Assembly: GCA_905182645.1 (NCBI GenBank)
Contig: CAJJCJ010000007.1
Coordinates: forward strand, 62,001-126,000
DNA length: 64,000 nucleotides
Reading direction: 5' to 3'
From: an uncultured Sulfitobacter sp.
Lineage (GTDB): Bacteria; Pseudomonadota; Alphaproteobacteria; Rhodobacterales; Rhodobacteraceae
Part shown: positions 46,791 through 57,117 of the stretch, piece after piece
Layout of the letters: every line of letters starts with the position of its first letter
Numbering within the stretch: the first letter of the stretch is position 1
The notes under the pieces: model-generated
Databases searched by the model: none
Seen by the model: the letters and a program-made list of their open reading frames with translations, nothing else
Told to the model about the DNA's origin: nothing
Translations under genes and position numbers: made by a program

Positions 46791-47993
46791 ATGCGTTTTT
46801 TCATCTTCGCTTTGACCCTGATACTGGGATCACAGACCGCAGCCCAAGGCACGTTCCAACCGGTAATCACGGTCAACGACCGCGCAATCACAAGTTTTGA
46901 GTTGGACCAACGCATTCGGATGCTAGAGGTCTTTCAGAGAGCGGGTGATCTAGACAAAACCGCCCGTGAGGCATTAATCGAAGATCGCCTAAAAGAAGAC
47001 GCGCTTGCACGTGCAGGGCTGCGTATGACCGAGGAAAGCCTGCTCTCTGAGATGACCAATTTTGCCGAGCGCGCCGAAATGGACCTTGATGAATTTTTGC
47101 AACTCCTTGGCACCAATGGCGTATCCGAACAATCACTGCGCGATTTTGTCCGTATCGGTGTAAGCTGGCGCGACTACGTGCGTAGCCGTTTTGGATCGCA
47201 GGCAACGATCACAGATAGCGACGTGAACCGCGCGATTGCACAAATTGGGACAGGTGGCGCCGCGATCCAAGTTTTGCTGTCTGAAATCATCATTGCAGCA
47301 CCACCAGAACGGGCCGCCGAAGCCATGGAAATCGCGCTGGAGATCAGCCAACTGCGGTCTACATCAGCATTCGAGGCGCAAGCACGGCGCGTTTCCGGTA
47401 TACCCAGCAGAGAAAACGGCGGACGTTTAGGATGGTTGCCAATCACCAACTATCCGCCACAGTTGCAAAGCGTCATGCGCGGCCTGTCACCTGGTGAAGT
47501 AACAGCGCCGCTGCCCATCGAAAACGGCATCGCCCTGTTCCAATTGCGCGCAATTCGCGAAGTTCAATCGGCAACCGTGGCACCATCTGCCGTTGATTAC
47601 GCTGTGTTCTATCTGGCAGGCGGGCGATCCGATGCTGGGCTTCGCGCCGCGCAAAAATTAGCCGACAGCATTGATACCTGCGGCGATCTTTACGGCGAAG
47701 CCAAAGGGCTGCCCGAAAACGTGCTAGACCGCCAAAGCATCGCATCTGCGGACATCCCGCAAGACATCGCCATCGAGTTGGCACGCCTCGATACCAACGA
47801 AGCCTCCTACAACCTCACGCGCAGCAACGGCGAAACGCTGATGTTCCTCATGCTGTGCGAGCGGAAAAATGCGGCGACCGAAAATATCGATCCAGCAAGC
47901 GTGCGGAACCAATTGCGCGGCCAGCGGCTTGCGAATTTCTCAGATGCATTGTTGGAAGACCTGCGCTCATCGGCGATCATCACAACCCGATGA
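46791..47993 (+). CDS. surA: Periplasmic chaperone / peptidyl-prolyl isomerase SurA-like
   Basis: Escorts outer-membrane proteins (including LptD) across the periplasm. 400 residues from the ATG at 46791 (AGAGG just upstream; an in-frame ATG at 46767 overlaps the lptD stop and is the alternative). It has a signal peptide (MRFFIFALTLILGSQTAAQG), an N-terminal SurA domain (VITVNDRAITSFELDQRIRM) and one parvulin-type domain (AIQVLLSEIIIA ... GRLGWLPITNYPPQL). Adjacent to lptD and pdxA, a conserved order. Confidence 0.9.
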   Translation: MRFFIFALTLILGSQTAAQGTFQPVITVNDRAITSFELDQRIRMLEVFQRAGDLDKTAREALIEDRLKEDALARAGLRMTEESLLSEMTNFAERAEMDLDEFLQLLGTNGVSEQSLRDFVRIGVSWRDYVRSRFGSQATITDSDVNRAIAQIGTGGAAIQVLLSEIIIAAPPERAAEAMEIALEISQLRSTSAFEAQARRVSGIPSRENGGRLGWLPITNYPPQLQSVMRGLSPGEVTAPLPIENGIALFQLRAIREVQSATVAPSAVDYAVFYLAGGRSDAGLRAAQKLADSIDTCGDLYGEAKGLPENVLDRQSIASADIPQDIAIELARLDTNEASYNLTRSNGETLMFLMLCERKNAATENIDPASVRNQLRGQRLANFSDALLEDLRSSAIITTR

Positions 47994-48967
47994 GCAGACG
48001 TAAACCCATCGCCATTAGCTGCGGCGAACCAGCAGGTATCGGCCCAGAAACCGCCTATCGGGCATGGGACGCCCTGAAAGATGAAGACACATTCATCTGG
48101 ATCGGCGACCCACGGCATTTGCCCAACGGTGCAAATTTCCTAGAAATCAACGCTGCATCAGATGCGGCAGCGGTGTCTGCACGCGCCCTACCCGTCTTGG
48201 CCCGCGACTTTGGCAGCGTTGCCGTCGCAGGCGTTCCCGACCCGAAACATGCCCGCGGCGTGATCGCGTCCATCGCAGAGGCCGTTGATCTGGTCCAACG
48301 CGGCATTGCAGACGCTGTCTGCACAGCACCGATTCACAAAGCAGCCTTGATCGACGGGGCCGACTTTACCTATCCAGGACACACAGAATATTTGGCGGCA
48401 TTGGCTGGCACTGACCGCGTGGTGATGATGCTCGCATGTGACGTGCTGCGCGTTGTGCCCACCACGATTCACATCCCACTCGCGGACGTGGCCACCCAGC
48501 TTACGGCGAGCCTCCTGACCGATACGATCCTGATCACACATGCGGCGCTGCGGCGCGATTTTGGACTGGCATCACCACGCATTGCGGTCGCGGGCCTAAA
48601 CCCGCACGCAGGCGAGGCCGGCAACATGGGCGGCGAAGAGATTGAAATGATCACACCCGTATTGGATGCACTACGCGCCCAAGGCATGGACATCACGGGG
48701 CCAATGTCGGCGGACACCATGTTCCATGCGGCCGCGCGACAAACGTATGATGTCGCGATCTGCATGTATCACGACCAAGCTCTTATCCCAATCAAAACGT
48801 TGAACTTTTCAGGTGGGGTCAACGTCACGCTGGGCCTGCCGTTTGTGCGCACCTCGCCCGATCACGGTACTGCATTTGATATCGCAGGACGCGACATGGC
48901 CGATACGACGTCAATGATCGCTGCTTTGCGCATGGCGCGCACAATGGCAAATGGACGCGATGTTTAG
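47990..48967 (+). CDS. pdxA: 4-hydroxythreonine-4-phosphate dehydrogenase
   Basis: NAD-dependent step of pyridoxal 5'-phosphate synthesis (DXP-dependent route). 325 residues from the ATG at 47990, overlapping the surA stop (ATGA). Motifs: ISCGEPAGIGPETAYRAW, APIHKAAL, FTYPGHTEYLAAL with a metal His, and MYHDQALIPIKTL, GLPFVRTSPDHGTAFDIAG. All expected metal His residues are present. Confidence 0.94.
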   Translation: MSRRKPIAISCGEPAGIGPETAYRAWDALKDEDTFIWIGDPRHLPNGANFLEINAASDAAAVSARALPVLARDFGSVAVAGVPDPKHARGVIASIAEAVDLVQRGIADAVCTAPIHKAALIDGADFTYPGHTEYLAALAGTDRVVMMLACDVLRVVPTTIHIPLADVATQLTASLLTDTILITHAALRRDFGLASPRIAVAGLNPHAGEAGNMGGEEIEMITPVLDALRAQGMDITGPMSADTMFHAAARQTYDVAICMYHDQALIPIKTLNFSGGVNVTLGLPFVRTSPDHGTAFDIAGRDMADTTSMIAALRMARTMANGRDV

Positions 48968-49012
48968 ATCTGTCGGAGCCTCCGGCGGACATATTTATGC
49001 TCGGAAAAAGTC

Positions 49013-49849
49013 ATGACAATCGACAACCTTCCTCCGCTACGCGATGTCATTGCGACCCATGATCTGGCGGCCAAAAAATCGCTTGGGCAGAACTTTTTGC
49101 TCGACCTGAACCTGACCGCAAAAATTGCACGATTGGCGGGGGATTTGACAGGTGCGGACGTGCTTGAAATTGGGCCGGGGCCAGGGGGGCTGACACGCGG
49201 GTTGTTGGCCGAGGGCGCGCGCCGCGTGCTCGCCATCGAAAAAGACCCACGCTGCATGCCTGTTATGGCCGAAATCGCAGCCGCCTATCCGGGTCGCCTT
49301 ACGGCGATCAACGGCGACGCGCTCGACGTAAACCCGCTTGCGCACTTGACGCCGCCGATCAAAGTGGCAGCGAACTTGCCCTATAATGTCGGCACAGAAT
49401 TGCTGGTGCGCTGGCTGACGCCGCCCGAATGGCCACCGTTCTGGGATAGCCTGACATTGATGTTCCAACGCGAAGTGGCGCAACGCATCGTGGCGCAACC
49501 TGGAACCAAGGCCTACGGTCGCTTGGCGCTTTTGGCACAATGGCGCTCCGATCCAAGCATCGTGATGGACCTGCCGCCAGAGGCGTTTTCGCCGCCGCCA
49601 AAAGTATCATCAGCCGTTGTGCATCTGCGCGCCCTGCCCGCGCCGCGATTTGAAGCAAACCCCGCAACGCTCAACCGCGTTGTGGCCGCCGCGTTCAATC
49701 AACGGCGCAAAATGTTGCGATCTGCGCTGAAATCTTTGTCGCCAGATGCGGAAGAATATTTGAAAATGGCGGGCATAAAACCAACAGAGCGGGCCGAGCA
49801 ACTCAGCTTAGAAGAATTCTGCGCCTTGGCGCGCGCATTCGACAGCTAA
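49013..49849 (+). CDS. rsmA: 16S rRNA dimethyladenosine transferase
   Basis: Dimethylates two adjacent adenines near the 3' end of 16S rRNA (A1518/A1519 in E. coli numbering) and checks 30S assembly. 278 residues: [23 protein letters not shown] motif [17 protein letters not shown], the catalytic NLPYNVG, then a C-terminal helical domain with [13 protein letters not shown]. It follows pdxA by 46 bp, as in the common surA-pdxA-rsmA order. Confidence 0.95.
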   Translation: MTIDNLPPLRDVIATHDLAAKKSLGQNFLLDLNLTAKIARLAGDLTGADVLEIGPGPGGLTRGLLAEGARRVLAIEKDPRCMPVMAEIAAAYPGRLTAINGDALDVNPLAHLTPPIKVAANLPYNVGTELLVRWLTPPEWPPFWDSLTLMFQREVAQRIVAQPGTKAYGRLALLAQWRSDPSIVMDLPPEAFSPPPKVSSAVVHLRALPAPRFEANPATLNRVVAAAFNQRRKMLRSALKSLSPDAEEYLKMAGIKPTERAEQLSLEEFCALARAFDS

Positions 49850-49867
49850 AGCCCCCTACAAATACAA

Positions 49868-49890
49868 AACCCGCCGCGATGCGACGGGTT
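49868..49890. terminator. Hairpin between convergent rsmA and DUF4167 genes
   Basis: AACCCG and CGGGTT, with an inner CGC/GCG pair and one internal mismatch, form a hairpin flanked by A- and T-rich bases just after the rsmA stop. Likely shared by both convergent genes. Confidence 0.6.
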
Positions 49891-49897
49891 CTTACAA

Positions 49898-50446
49898 TTA
49901 TTCGGCGGCCTCTGGGGCGGTATCAACCGGTGGGCGCGGTTTGCGCTGACGTGGTTTGCGCACCTGTTTGGGCGGCGCTGCTTCTGGGGTCTCAACAAGT
50001 CCGGCATCCATAGGTTCAGCGTCACGAGGCTCAACTTCAACCCGTCGCGTATCTGCAATCTCTGGCTGCTCCGTAATCGACGGGTCATTTGCAGCGGCCT
50101 CTTGGGCCTTCAAGCGATCTTGACGTTCACGGTCACGCTCTGCTTGGCGTTCGCGGTTCTGCGCCTCTTGCTCGTCACGCTTGCTGTCCACTTCGCGTTG
50201 GGCTTCCGCCAACAGACGTGTGTAATGCTCCGCGTGCTGGGCAAAATTTTCGGCATCCACACGGTCGCCGGACAAAACGCCATCGCGGTGAAGCTGATTG
50301 TATTTCTCGATGATCTGCTGCGGCGTGCCGCGCACTTTGCCATCAGGACCAGAGCTGTCGAACACCCGATTGATGATGCTCCCGCCTGTCGGCCGGTTAT
50401 TGCTGCGGTTTTTATTGCCGCGTGACCGTGACTTCGTTGATCTCAT
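49898..50446 (-). CDS. DUF4167 domain protein
   Basis: A 182-residue protein of the alphaproteobacterial DUF4167 family. The conserved N-terminal part is basic, SRSRGNKNRSNNRPTGGSI, then NRVFDSSGPDGKVRGTPQQI and EKYNQLHRDGVLSGDRVDAE. The rest is a charged coiled coil (EVDSKRDEQEAQNRERQAER) and a Pro-rich tail. It often lies near prmC-prfA in this lineage, as here. The RNA-like basic start suggests nucleic-acid binding, but the function is unknown. Confidence 0.85.
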   Translation of the reverse strand: MRSTKSRSRGNKNRSNNRPTGGSIINRVFDSSGPDGKVRGTPQQIIEKYNQLHRDGVLSGDRVDAENFAQHAEHYTRLLAEAQREVDSKRDEQEAQNRERQAERDRERQDRLKAQEAAANDPSITEQPEIADTRRVEVEPRDAEPMDAGLVETPEAAPPKQVRKPRQRKPRPPVDTAPEAAE

Positions 50447-50654
50447 GAAACTGCTTTCGTCAAGCTCTAGGCTTTTGCTTTGCGCTAATGTCTCTACGCG
50501 CCAACCGTTGGCGGATATCCGAGACCTTGCGATGTTATGGCGACTATCGACGGAACATTAAAAATCTGCGGTTCAACCGTGCGATCACAGTACTTTACCA
50601 ACTGGGGTGCGCACAGGGCAAGCAAAAACTATGCAAATACATGAAAATAAGCCG

Positions 50655-51521
50655 TTATCCGCGCCTTTCCGGTGTGAAACCTGCCAACTGGGCGCTGACA
50701 ACGCGGTCGCGACCATCCAGATCGGTGGTAACCGTGACATGACATAGGCCTGCTTGCGTCATCATCTGGGACACGGCGTCACCTTGCGTCGGGCCGATCT
50801 CAACGATCAACCTGCCATCGGGCAACAAAAGCGGAACCGCTTGGGTCACGATCCGGCGGTAATGGGTCAACCCGTCGCCGTAATCCGTTAACGCCATCTG
50901 CGGCTCAAACTGCAGCACCTCAGGGGCTAGGTCAGCCATCTCGGCCACCGCAATATAAGGCGGATTGGCAACAATCAGATCAAACGGACCGCTGATACCA
51001 TTAAGCCAATCAGCGCAATGAAATGACGCGCGATCCACGACGCCGTGGGTCTGGGCATTGCGTGCAGCAACAGCCAATGCGCTTGGGCTAAGATCAACAC
51101 CAATCCCCTGCCCGCATGGGACTTCGGCCAGCAATGTGACCAAGATACAGCCCGATCCAGTACCCAGATCAGCCATCTTGGTAAAATGCGACCGCAACGC
51201 AACCTCGATCAAGGTTTCGGTTTCAGGGCGCGGGTCCAACACATCAGGCGTGACAGCGAACTCGCGACCATAAAACGCGCGTTTCCCCGTAAGATGCGAA
51301 ACCGGCTCTCGGTTTTGGCGGCGGGCAATCAGTGTCGTAAACACTGCAGCATCCTCAGCGGCAACAGGGTCGGGCAATGTCAGGGTCAACCGACTGGCAT
51401 CAACGCCCATCGCATGGGAAAACAAACGGCGCGCATCGCGGGCTGCATCGGGAACTCCCGCAGATTTCAGCAAACGGGTCGCCTTCAACACCAGAACCGA
51501 TCCAACTAAATCCTCGGTCAC
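50655..51521 (-). CDS. prmC: Release factor glutamine methyltransferase
   Basis: Methylates the Gln of the GGQ motif in release factors with SAM. 288 residues: an N-terminal helical domain, motif [15 protein letters not shown], and the catalytic [12 protein letters not shown] (NPPY). Its start overlaps the prfA stop by 4 bases, so modifying enzyme and substrate are made together. Confidence 0.94.
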   Translation of the reverse strand: MTEDLVGSVLVLKATRLLKSAGVPDAARDARRLFSHAMGVDASRLTLTLPDPVAAEDAAVFTTLIARRQNREPVSHLTGKRAFYGREFAVTPDVLDPRPETETLIEVALRSHFTKMADLGTGSGCILVTLLAEVPCGQGIGVDLSPSALAVAARNAQTHGVVDRASFHCADWLNGISGPFDLIVANPPYIAVAEMADLAPEVLQFEPQMALTDYGDGLTHYRRIVTQAVPLLLPDGRLIVEIGPTQGDAVSQMMTQAGLCHVTVTTDLDGRDRVVSAQLAGFTPERRG

Positions 51522-52576
51522 GCGACGCCCATTTCAGCAAGCAACGTGGCCTGCGCATCGGCCTGCAGCGCATCAATCGTCTCATCCAAATCACCCTGCA
51601 TCACCTGCGCCAACGCATATAACGTTAGGTTAATACGGTGGTCGGTCATGCGGCCTTGCGGGAAGTTATAGGTGCGAATCCGCTCTGATCTGTCGCCAGT
51701 GCCAACCTGCGCCTTGCGATCAGCAGACCTCTCGCCGTCAACGCGCTGGCGTTCCAGATCAAACAGTCGGGTTTTCAGCACCTGCATGGCGATCACACGG
51801 TTACGGTGCTGCGATTTCTCGGCGCTGACAACAATCATACCTGTGGGGATGTGCAAAATACGGACCGCACTGTCGGTCGTGTTAACGTGCTGACCGCCTG
51901 ACCCCGATGCGCGCATCGTATCAATGCGCAAATCATTGGGGTTGATCTGAATATCAACATCCTCGGCTTCGGGCATCACTGCGACAGTTGCAGCCGACGT
52001 GTGAATGCGACCGCCGCTTTCGGTCTCGGGGACGCGCTGCACACGGTGAACACCAGATTCGTATTTCATGCGGGCAAACACGCCGTCACCGACAATGCGG
52101 GCGACGACTTCTTTAACGCCACCAAGCTCCGATAGGCTTTCTTCCAGAATCTCGAACTTCCAACCCTGTTTGTCAGCATAACGCTGGTACATGCGCAGCA
52201 AATCAGCAGCAAACAGGCCAGCCTCATCACCGCCAGTTCCCGGGCGAATTTCCAGTAACGCAGGACGGCCATCAGCGGCATCCTTGGGCAGCAACGCAAG
52301 CTGAACGTCGTGTTCGGACGCAGCAACCGCTATCTTAAGATCCGGCAATTCCATTTCAGCCAATTCGCGCATCTCAGGGTCACGCAGCATTTCCTCTGCC
52401 TCAGTGATCTGCGCAATCAAATCCTGATATGCAGTCACCGTTTCCACAACGGGGCGCAATTCGGCGTATTCACGGCCCAATGCAGCGATCTCACCGCCGG
52501 ACACGCCTTCGGCCATCTTGGCTTCTAGAAACTGAAACCGATCAATAATTTGGGCAATTTTATCTTGGGCAATCAT
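51518..52576 (-). CDS. prfA: Peptide chain release factor 1
   Basis: Terminates translation at UAA and UAG. 352 residues, with the PxT codon-recognition motif as PET ([18 protein letters not shown]), and the catalytic GGQ in [17 protein letters not shown], the target of PrmC. First gene of the prfA-prmC pair. The DUF1499 gene is 40 bp upstream. Confidence 0.95.
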   Translation of the reverse strand: MIAQDKIAQIIDRFQFLEAKMAEGVSGGEIAALGREYAELRPVVETVTAYQDLIAQITEAEEMLRDPEMRELAEMELPDLKIAVAASEHDVQLALLPKDAADGRPALLEIRPGTGGDEAGLFAADLLRMYQRYADKQGWKFEILEESLSELGGVKEVVARIVGDGVFARMKYESGVHRVQRVPETESGGRIHTSAATVAVMPEAEDVDIQINPNDLRIDTMRASGSGGQHVNTTDSAVRILHIPTGMIVVSAEKSQHRNRVIAMQVLKTRLFDLERQRVDGERSADRKAQVGTGDRSERIRTYNFPQGRMTDHRINLTLYALAQVMQGDLDETIDALQADAQATLLAEMGVA

Positions 52577-52616
52577 AGGTCAAGCAGTGCGCGAAAACCA
52601 ACATACGGTCAAGCAG

Positions 52617-53012
52617 TCAAAGCGGCCCCAAACGGTTCAGCCAATCCAAAACGCGGGCTTTATTGACGCGCAGATCAGACTGTCCATAAACCGAATGCGC
52701 GTGAACGGTCAGCAAGCCATTTTGAATGTCGATCGCCGTGACATCAGGAAAGCCCATGACACGACTACGGGTCACAAACTGCAGCGGATCATCTGCCAGT
52801 TTCTGGGTGCGCGGTGTTGCCAATGCAATTTCGGAAACACGCGCGCGCAGCGCATCAGCGTCACCTGAATAGGCCCGCACAGCCGTAAATCCGGCAGCAG
52901 TGACCGCGTCCGCCTCGACCAATGGCACCACCAAAAACGGCTGGACTGGAGCGCGGCGGATATAAAACCCAAGCATGACCACAATGGTCACGGCAATGAT
53001 CACATACTTCAA
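52617..53012 (-). CDS. DUF1499 family membrane-anchored protein
   Basis: A 131-residue protein with one N-terminal membrane segment (YVIIAVTIVVMLGFYI) and a small DUF1499-like domain (ARVSEIALATPRTQKL, VTRSRVMGFPDVTAIDI, YGQSDLRVNKARVLDWLNRL). No known activity. The three 11-bp direct repeats at 53040-53072 lie 28 bases before its start. Confidence 0.8.
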   Translation of the reverse strand: MKYVIIAVTIVVMLGFYIRRAPVQPFLVVPLVEADAVTAAGFTAVRAYSGDADALRARVSEIALATPRTQKLADDPLQFVTRSRVMGFPDVTAIDIQNGLLTVHAHSVYGQSDLRVNKARVLDWLNRLGPL

Positions 53013-53039
53013 ATTTACGTCCCTCAGGTCATCAATTTT

Positions 53040-53072
53040 AACTTATGCAAAACTTATACGAAACTTATGCAA
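53040..53072. repeat. Three tandem 11-bp units between agmatinase-like and DUF1499 genes
   Basis: AACTTATGCAA, AACTTATACGA and AACTTATGCAA follow one another without a gap, with a partial fourth unit (AACATA) next. The same unit is found three times at 14-46. The block lies 9 bases past the agmatinase-like stop and 28 bases before the DUF1499 start. Candidate operator or dispersed repeat. Confidence 0.6.
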
Positions 53073-53081
53073 AACATACCG

Positions 53082-54023
53082 CTACCGATACGGCACTCCC
53101 GGCAAGATAGAAAGCAGCTCAAACATTAGATTTGCGCCTGTTAATGCGGTGTTTCCGCTTGGGTCATAGGGCGGTGAAACCTCGACCAAATCGCAGCCGA
53201 CAATGTACAATCCGCGCAAGCCACGGATCAGCTCCATCGCCTGCATTGTCGTCAGCCCGCCGATCTCTGGCGTGCCTGTGCCAGGGGCAAAACTGGGGTC
53301 CAAACTGTCGATATCATAGGTGATATACGTCGGCGTATCACCGATCTGTACGCAGATGTCTTTTGCCAATGGTGACAACGACTTATGCCACAAACTCGGT
53401 GCAAGATATTGGTTGAAACCCCAGCCCGCAGCCTCGGTGAAATCATCCGCCGTATAGCCTGTGCCGCGCAGCCCAATCTGGTGAACTTTATCGGCCACGA
53501 TCAGCCCTTCTTCATAGGCGCGGCGGAACACCGTTCCATGGGTTTCCCGCTCGCCAAACATCTCGTCATTCACGTCCGCATGGGCATCAACATGCACCAA
53601 AGCAACGGGTCCATGTTTCTTGGCGATTGAGCGTAAAATCGGCAGCGTCATCGTATGATCGCCACCGAGCCCCATGGGGATGAAATCATGCTTTAAGTGC
53701 GCATCATAAGTTTCTGTTATCAAACGAATAGTGTCGCTCAAACTAAACGTATTTATCGCCACATCACCCAAATCAGCACACTGCAAAGCATCAAACGGCG
53801 CCGCCCCAGTTTGAATATTATAAGGCCGGATCATAGCCGACTGTTCGCGCAATTGTTTCGGCCCCATCCGCGTCCCGGACCGCCAGCTTGTGCCAATGTC
53901 CATCGGCACTCCGATAAACCCCACATTCACCCCCTCAGCACTGCTTGCTTCCGGCAAGCGCATGAACGTTTGAGGCCCTGAAAAACGGGCAAGATCGTTT
54001 CCACTGATTGGCATAGTAGGCAT
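53082..54023 (-). CDS. Agmatinase-family ureohydrolase (downstream paralogue)
   Basis: Dimanganese hydrolase of the arginase superfamily, splitting a guanidino group into urea and an amine. 313 residues with all metal motifs: LGLGGDHTMTLP-type (GGDH), VHVDAHADVNDE and YDIDSLDPSFAPGTGTPEIGG. The substrate may be agmatine, guanidinobutyrate or another guanidino compound; sequence inspection does not decide. Two bases separate it from the second paralogue; both follow an M20 amidohydrolase in one operon. Confidence 0.88.
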   Translation of the reverse strand: MPTMPISGNDLARFSGPQTFMRLPEASSAEGVNVGFIGVPMDIGTSWRSGTRMGPKQLREQSAMIRPYNIQTGAAPFDALQCADLGDVAINTFSLSDTIRLITETYDAHLKHDFIPMGLGGDHTMTLPILRSIAKKHGPVALVHVDAHADVNDEMFGERETHGTVFRRAYEEGLIVADKVHQIGLRGTGYTADDFTEAAGWGFNQYLAPSLWHKSLSPLAKDICVQIGDTPTYITYDIDSLDPSFAPGTGTPEIGGLTTMQAMELIRGLRGLYIVGCDLVEVSPPYDPSGNTALTGANLMFELLSILPGVPYR

Positions 54024-54025
54024 AG

Positions 54026-54991
54026 TTATTTCCTTTTATTCCATAGCGCTAAACAGCAAAGCTCCATCGCGATATGGGCACCTGCAATCGCCGTGGCGCC
54101 CGTGGTATCATAGGGCGGTGACACCTCAACAATGTCGCCCCCAACCATATTGATCCCGGCCAAATCCCGCAGAATTGCTGCAGCCTGCCAACTGGCAAGC
54201 CCACCCCAAACCGGCGTGCCCGTACCAGGCGCAAATGCAGGGTCCAACGCATCAATGTCAAAAGTCACATACGTCGGCGCGTCACCTACTATTTCTTTGA
54301 CCTTTTCAGAGACATACGTGGCACCTTTGTCATGAACAGTCCGCGCATCGATATACGGCATCCCCAGATAATCATCGCATTCAGTCCGAATGCCGATCTG
54401 AACAGACCGCGTAACATCAACCAGCCCTAGCTTAACGGCTTTATACATAAACGTGCCATGATCGATCCGGCTCATGTCATCATCGGCCCACAGATCCGAA
54501 TGCGCATCAAATTGAATGACCGACATTGGTCCAAATTTTTCAGCGTAAGCGCGCAATATTGGCAGCGTGATAAAGTGATCACCACCTAAAGTAACCGTTG
54601 CAGATCCTTGTGAAATAACAGTTTTTATGTGATTTTCAATCAGATAGGGCACCCCCGCAACGTTTGCATAATCAAACGCCATATCGCCATAATCCACGAT
54701 CTCAAATTCGGACAACGGATTAAACCCGTCCCAGCCATAAGGTGGGTCATAGGGCTGCAATGTCGATGCTTCGCGGATCGCGCGCGGGCCAAACCGCGTT
54801 CCGGGGCGGTGCGTCACCGCTTGATCAAACGGAATGCCCGTCACGACCAGATCGGCAGTTGCTATATCCTTGCTATAGGCCCGCCGCATAAATGACGTGG
54901 CCCCGCTGAAGGCATTTTCATAGGCCAATCCGCGCCTGCCTTTGCGCGTGAATGCCAGGTCAATTTGCGTCTTTGCGTCTTCTAAGCTCAT
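54026..54991 (-). CDS. Agmatinase-family ureohydrolase (upstream paralogue)
   Basis: A second arginase-superfamily enzyme, 321 residues: TLGGDHFITLP, IQFDAHSDLWAD and FDIDALDPAFAPGTGTPVWGG. It also opens GRRGLAYENAFSGATSFMRR and has VTGIPFDQAVTHRPGTRFGP. It differs enough from its neighbour that the two probably have different substrates or form a hetero-oligomer. Middle gene of the three-gene operon, 11 bases after the M20 gene. Confidence 0.88.
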   Translation of the reverse strand: MSLEDAKTQIDLAFTRKGRRGLAYENAFSGATSFMRRAYSKDIATADLVVTGIPFDQAVTHRPGTRFGPRAIREASTLQPYDPPYGWDGFNPLSEFEIVDYGDMAFDYANVAGVPYLIENHIKTVISQGSATVTLGGDHFITLPILRAYAEKFGPMSVIQFDAHSDLWADDDMSRIDHGTFMYKAVKLGLVDVTRSVQIGIRTECDDYLGMPYIDARTVHDKGATYVSEKVKEIVGDAPTYVTFDIDALDPAFAPGTGTPVWGGLASWQAAAILRDLAGINMVGGDIVEVSPPYDTTGATAIAGAHIAMELCCLALWNKRK

Positions 54992-55002
54992 AATCTAATT
55001 CC

Positions 55003-56163
55003 TTAAAGCGGTAAAGCGCGTTCAATAAGTTTGGCAAAGAATGACGCGCCCGCAGCAGCGGCTTCATCGTCAAAGTCATACTCGGGGTGGTGCAAGCCAG
55101 CTGTGTCGCCATTGCCGACGAACAGGTACGATCCCGGTCGTTTTTCGAGCAAATATGCAAAATCCTCTGCGCCCATCTCTGGCGGCGCATTGCCGTCGAC
55201 ACCTGCATCGCCTGCAATTTCGCGCGCGACTTCTGCAGCAAATTCCGTTCGCTCTGGTTCGTTGATCGTCGCCGGATATCCTACGAGGTAATCCATCCGC
55301 GCCTCAACACCGTAGGCCGCCGCTTGCCCCGCTACGATCGCCTCTAGCCGCGCCATAACCATTGTTCGCACTGCAGGATCAAAAGTACGAACAGTCCCGT
55401 TCATATACGCCTTTTCCGGCACAACATTGTCAGCAGACCCTGTATGAATTTGCGTAATCGACACCACCAGATTGTCTTGGGAATAGTTGTTCCGGCTCAC
55501 AATCGTCTGGATCGCGTTCGCGATCCCAACGGCCGCCATAATCGGGTCTGCAGTGGCGTGCGGCATGGCGCCATGTCCGCCATTGCCCACAATGTGAATG
55601 TCAAAACTATCAGCCGCGGCCATAATAGGTCCAGGCGTGGTATAAAAATTTCCAACCTCAACTCCTGGTGCGTTATGCAATGCATAGACCTCTTTGATGT
55701 CAAACGTATCCAAGATACCCTCTTTGACCATGACCTCTCCACCGCCGCCGTTTTCCTCGGCTGGTTGAAAGATCAGCGCAACGCGGCCTTTAAAATTGCG
55801 GGTTTCAGCCAGGTAACGTGCAGCTCCTAGTAACATGGTGGTATGCCCATCATGCCCGCAGGCGTGCATCATGCCATCAACCGTGGACGCATAAGGTAGA
55901 CCGGTTTCTTCCTGCATCGGCAGCGCGTCCATATCAGCACGTAGGCCAATTGTGGGGCCGTCCCCTTGCCCTTCGATGATTGCGACGACGCCCGTTGTGG
56001 CGATACCTTCGTGGATTTCGGTGATGCCAAACTCGCGCAACCGTTCAACCACAAACGCGGCTGTCTGGTGGCATTCGAACATCAGCTCTGGGATCGTGTG
56101 CAAATGGCGGCGCCATGCGGTCATATCGGGGGTGAAATCTGCGATCCGGTTGATGACGGGCAT
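55003..56163 (-). CDS. M20 family amidohydrolase (hippurate hydrolase-like)
   Basis: Zinc-dependent aminoacylase/hippurate-hydrolase-like enzyme of 386 residues. Metal motifs are LRADMDALPMQEETG, MHACGHDGHTTMLLG, FQPAEENGGGGE and PPEMGAEDFAYLLE; the middle dimerisation domain contains NGGHGAMPHATADPI. It would deacylate an N-acyl amino acid or amide. First gene of the operon with two ureohydrolases, suggesting stepwise breakdown of an acylated guanidino compound; that pathway is inference. Confidence 0.88.
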   Translation of the reverse strand: MPVINRIADFTPDMTAWRRHLHTIPELMFECHQTAAFVVERLREFGITEIHEGIATTGVVAIIEGQGDGPTIGLRADMDALPMQEETGLPYASTVDGMMHACGHDGHTTMLLGAARYLAETRNFKGRVALIFQPAEENGGGGEVMVKEGILDTFDIKEVYALHNAPGVEVGNFYTTPGPIMAAADSFDIHIVGNGGHGAMPHATADPIMAAVGIANAIQTIVSRNNYSQDNLVVSITQIHTGSADNVVPEKAYMNGTVRTFDPAVRTMVMARLEAIVAGQAAAYGVEARMDYLVGYPATINEPERTEFAAEVAREIAGDAGVDGNAPPEMGAEDFAYLLEKRPGSYLFVGNGDTAGLHHPEYDFDDEAAAAGASFFAKLIERALPL

Positions 56164-56224
56164 TGCTGGCGCTCCTGCGTTCTAAATAATACTATGAGTT
56201 GAATACAATCTAAGGGGCCGCGCA

Positions 56225-57035
56225 ATGGCAGATACGTTAATCCACAACCCAAATGGCGGCATGCCGCGCCTTTTGGAGATCATGCGCCGCCTGCGGGACC
56301 CCAAAACCGGCTGCCCATGGGATATCGAGCAGGATTTCGACAGCATCGCGCCCTACACAATTGAAGAGGCCTATGAAGTCGCCGACGCGATTGCACGCAA
56401 GAATTGGAGCGACCTAGAAGGCGAGTTGGGCGATCTACTGTTACAAACCGTCTATCACACGGCGATGGGCGAAGAGGCTGGGCATTTCACGTTTGAAACG
56501 CGTCACCAAGTCAATCGCCGACAAAATGGTCGCGCGGCATCCGCATGTGTTTGGCGACGAATCGCGCGATAAATCGGCTGAACAGCAAACCGCAGATTGG
56601 GAAGCGATCAAGGCAAGCGAACGCGGCACCACATCACGTACATTGGACGGTGTCGCTGCCGGCCTTCCGGCGCTGACCCGCGCGGTGAAGCTGCAAAAGC
56701 GGGCCGCGCGTGTGGGGTTTGACTGGCCGGACACGTCGCATGTCTTGGATAAAATTATCGAGGAAGCAGGCGAATTGATCGAGGCGCGCGACACGCTAAC
56801 CCAAAAAGAAGTGACTGAAGAGTTCGGTGATCTGATGTTTGTCATGGCCAACCTTGCGCGGCATCTCGGCGTTGACCCAGAGGAAGCAGTGCGGGGTACC
56901 AACGCGAAATTTATACGCCGTTTTAATGCGGTAGAGGATGAACTTGAAGCAAAAGGAAAAACCCCTGCGCAAAGTGATCTAGCCGAAATGGATGAGCTTT
57001 GGGATCAGGTCAAATTGGTAGAGAAACAAGCCTGA
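56225..57035 (+). pseudogene. mazG: Nucleoside triphosphate pyrophosphohydrolase MazG, one-base frameshift
   Basis: House-cleaning enzyme that hydrolyses NTPs to NMP and pyrophosphate. The N-terminal MazG domain reads LLEIMRRLRDPKTGCPWDIE, EEAYEVADAI and ELGDLLLQTVYH, and the frame ends at 56572. The C-terminal domain continues in another frame from 56493: SIADKMVARHPHVFG, KIIEEAGELIEARD, EEFGDLMFVMANLARHL. An extra base near 56500 (GAAACGCGTCACC) separates them; without it the protein has 269 residues, the normal length. Sequencing error is plausible. Divergent from the M20 operon. Confidence 0.85.
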
Positions 57036-57117
57036 CTAAATCATTCAAGTATTGACCCGACAAAAAGAGTCGGGTTATTACAATGACAACAAAACGCTTA
57101 CCTATTGGATTTATCTC

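Noticed and set aside
57055-57075. ACCCGAC/GTCGGGT hairpin between mazG and the iron-binding protein gene
   Set aside because: No T run follows and it lies in a leader region; could be a weak terminator or regulatory hairpin, not enough to call.
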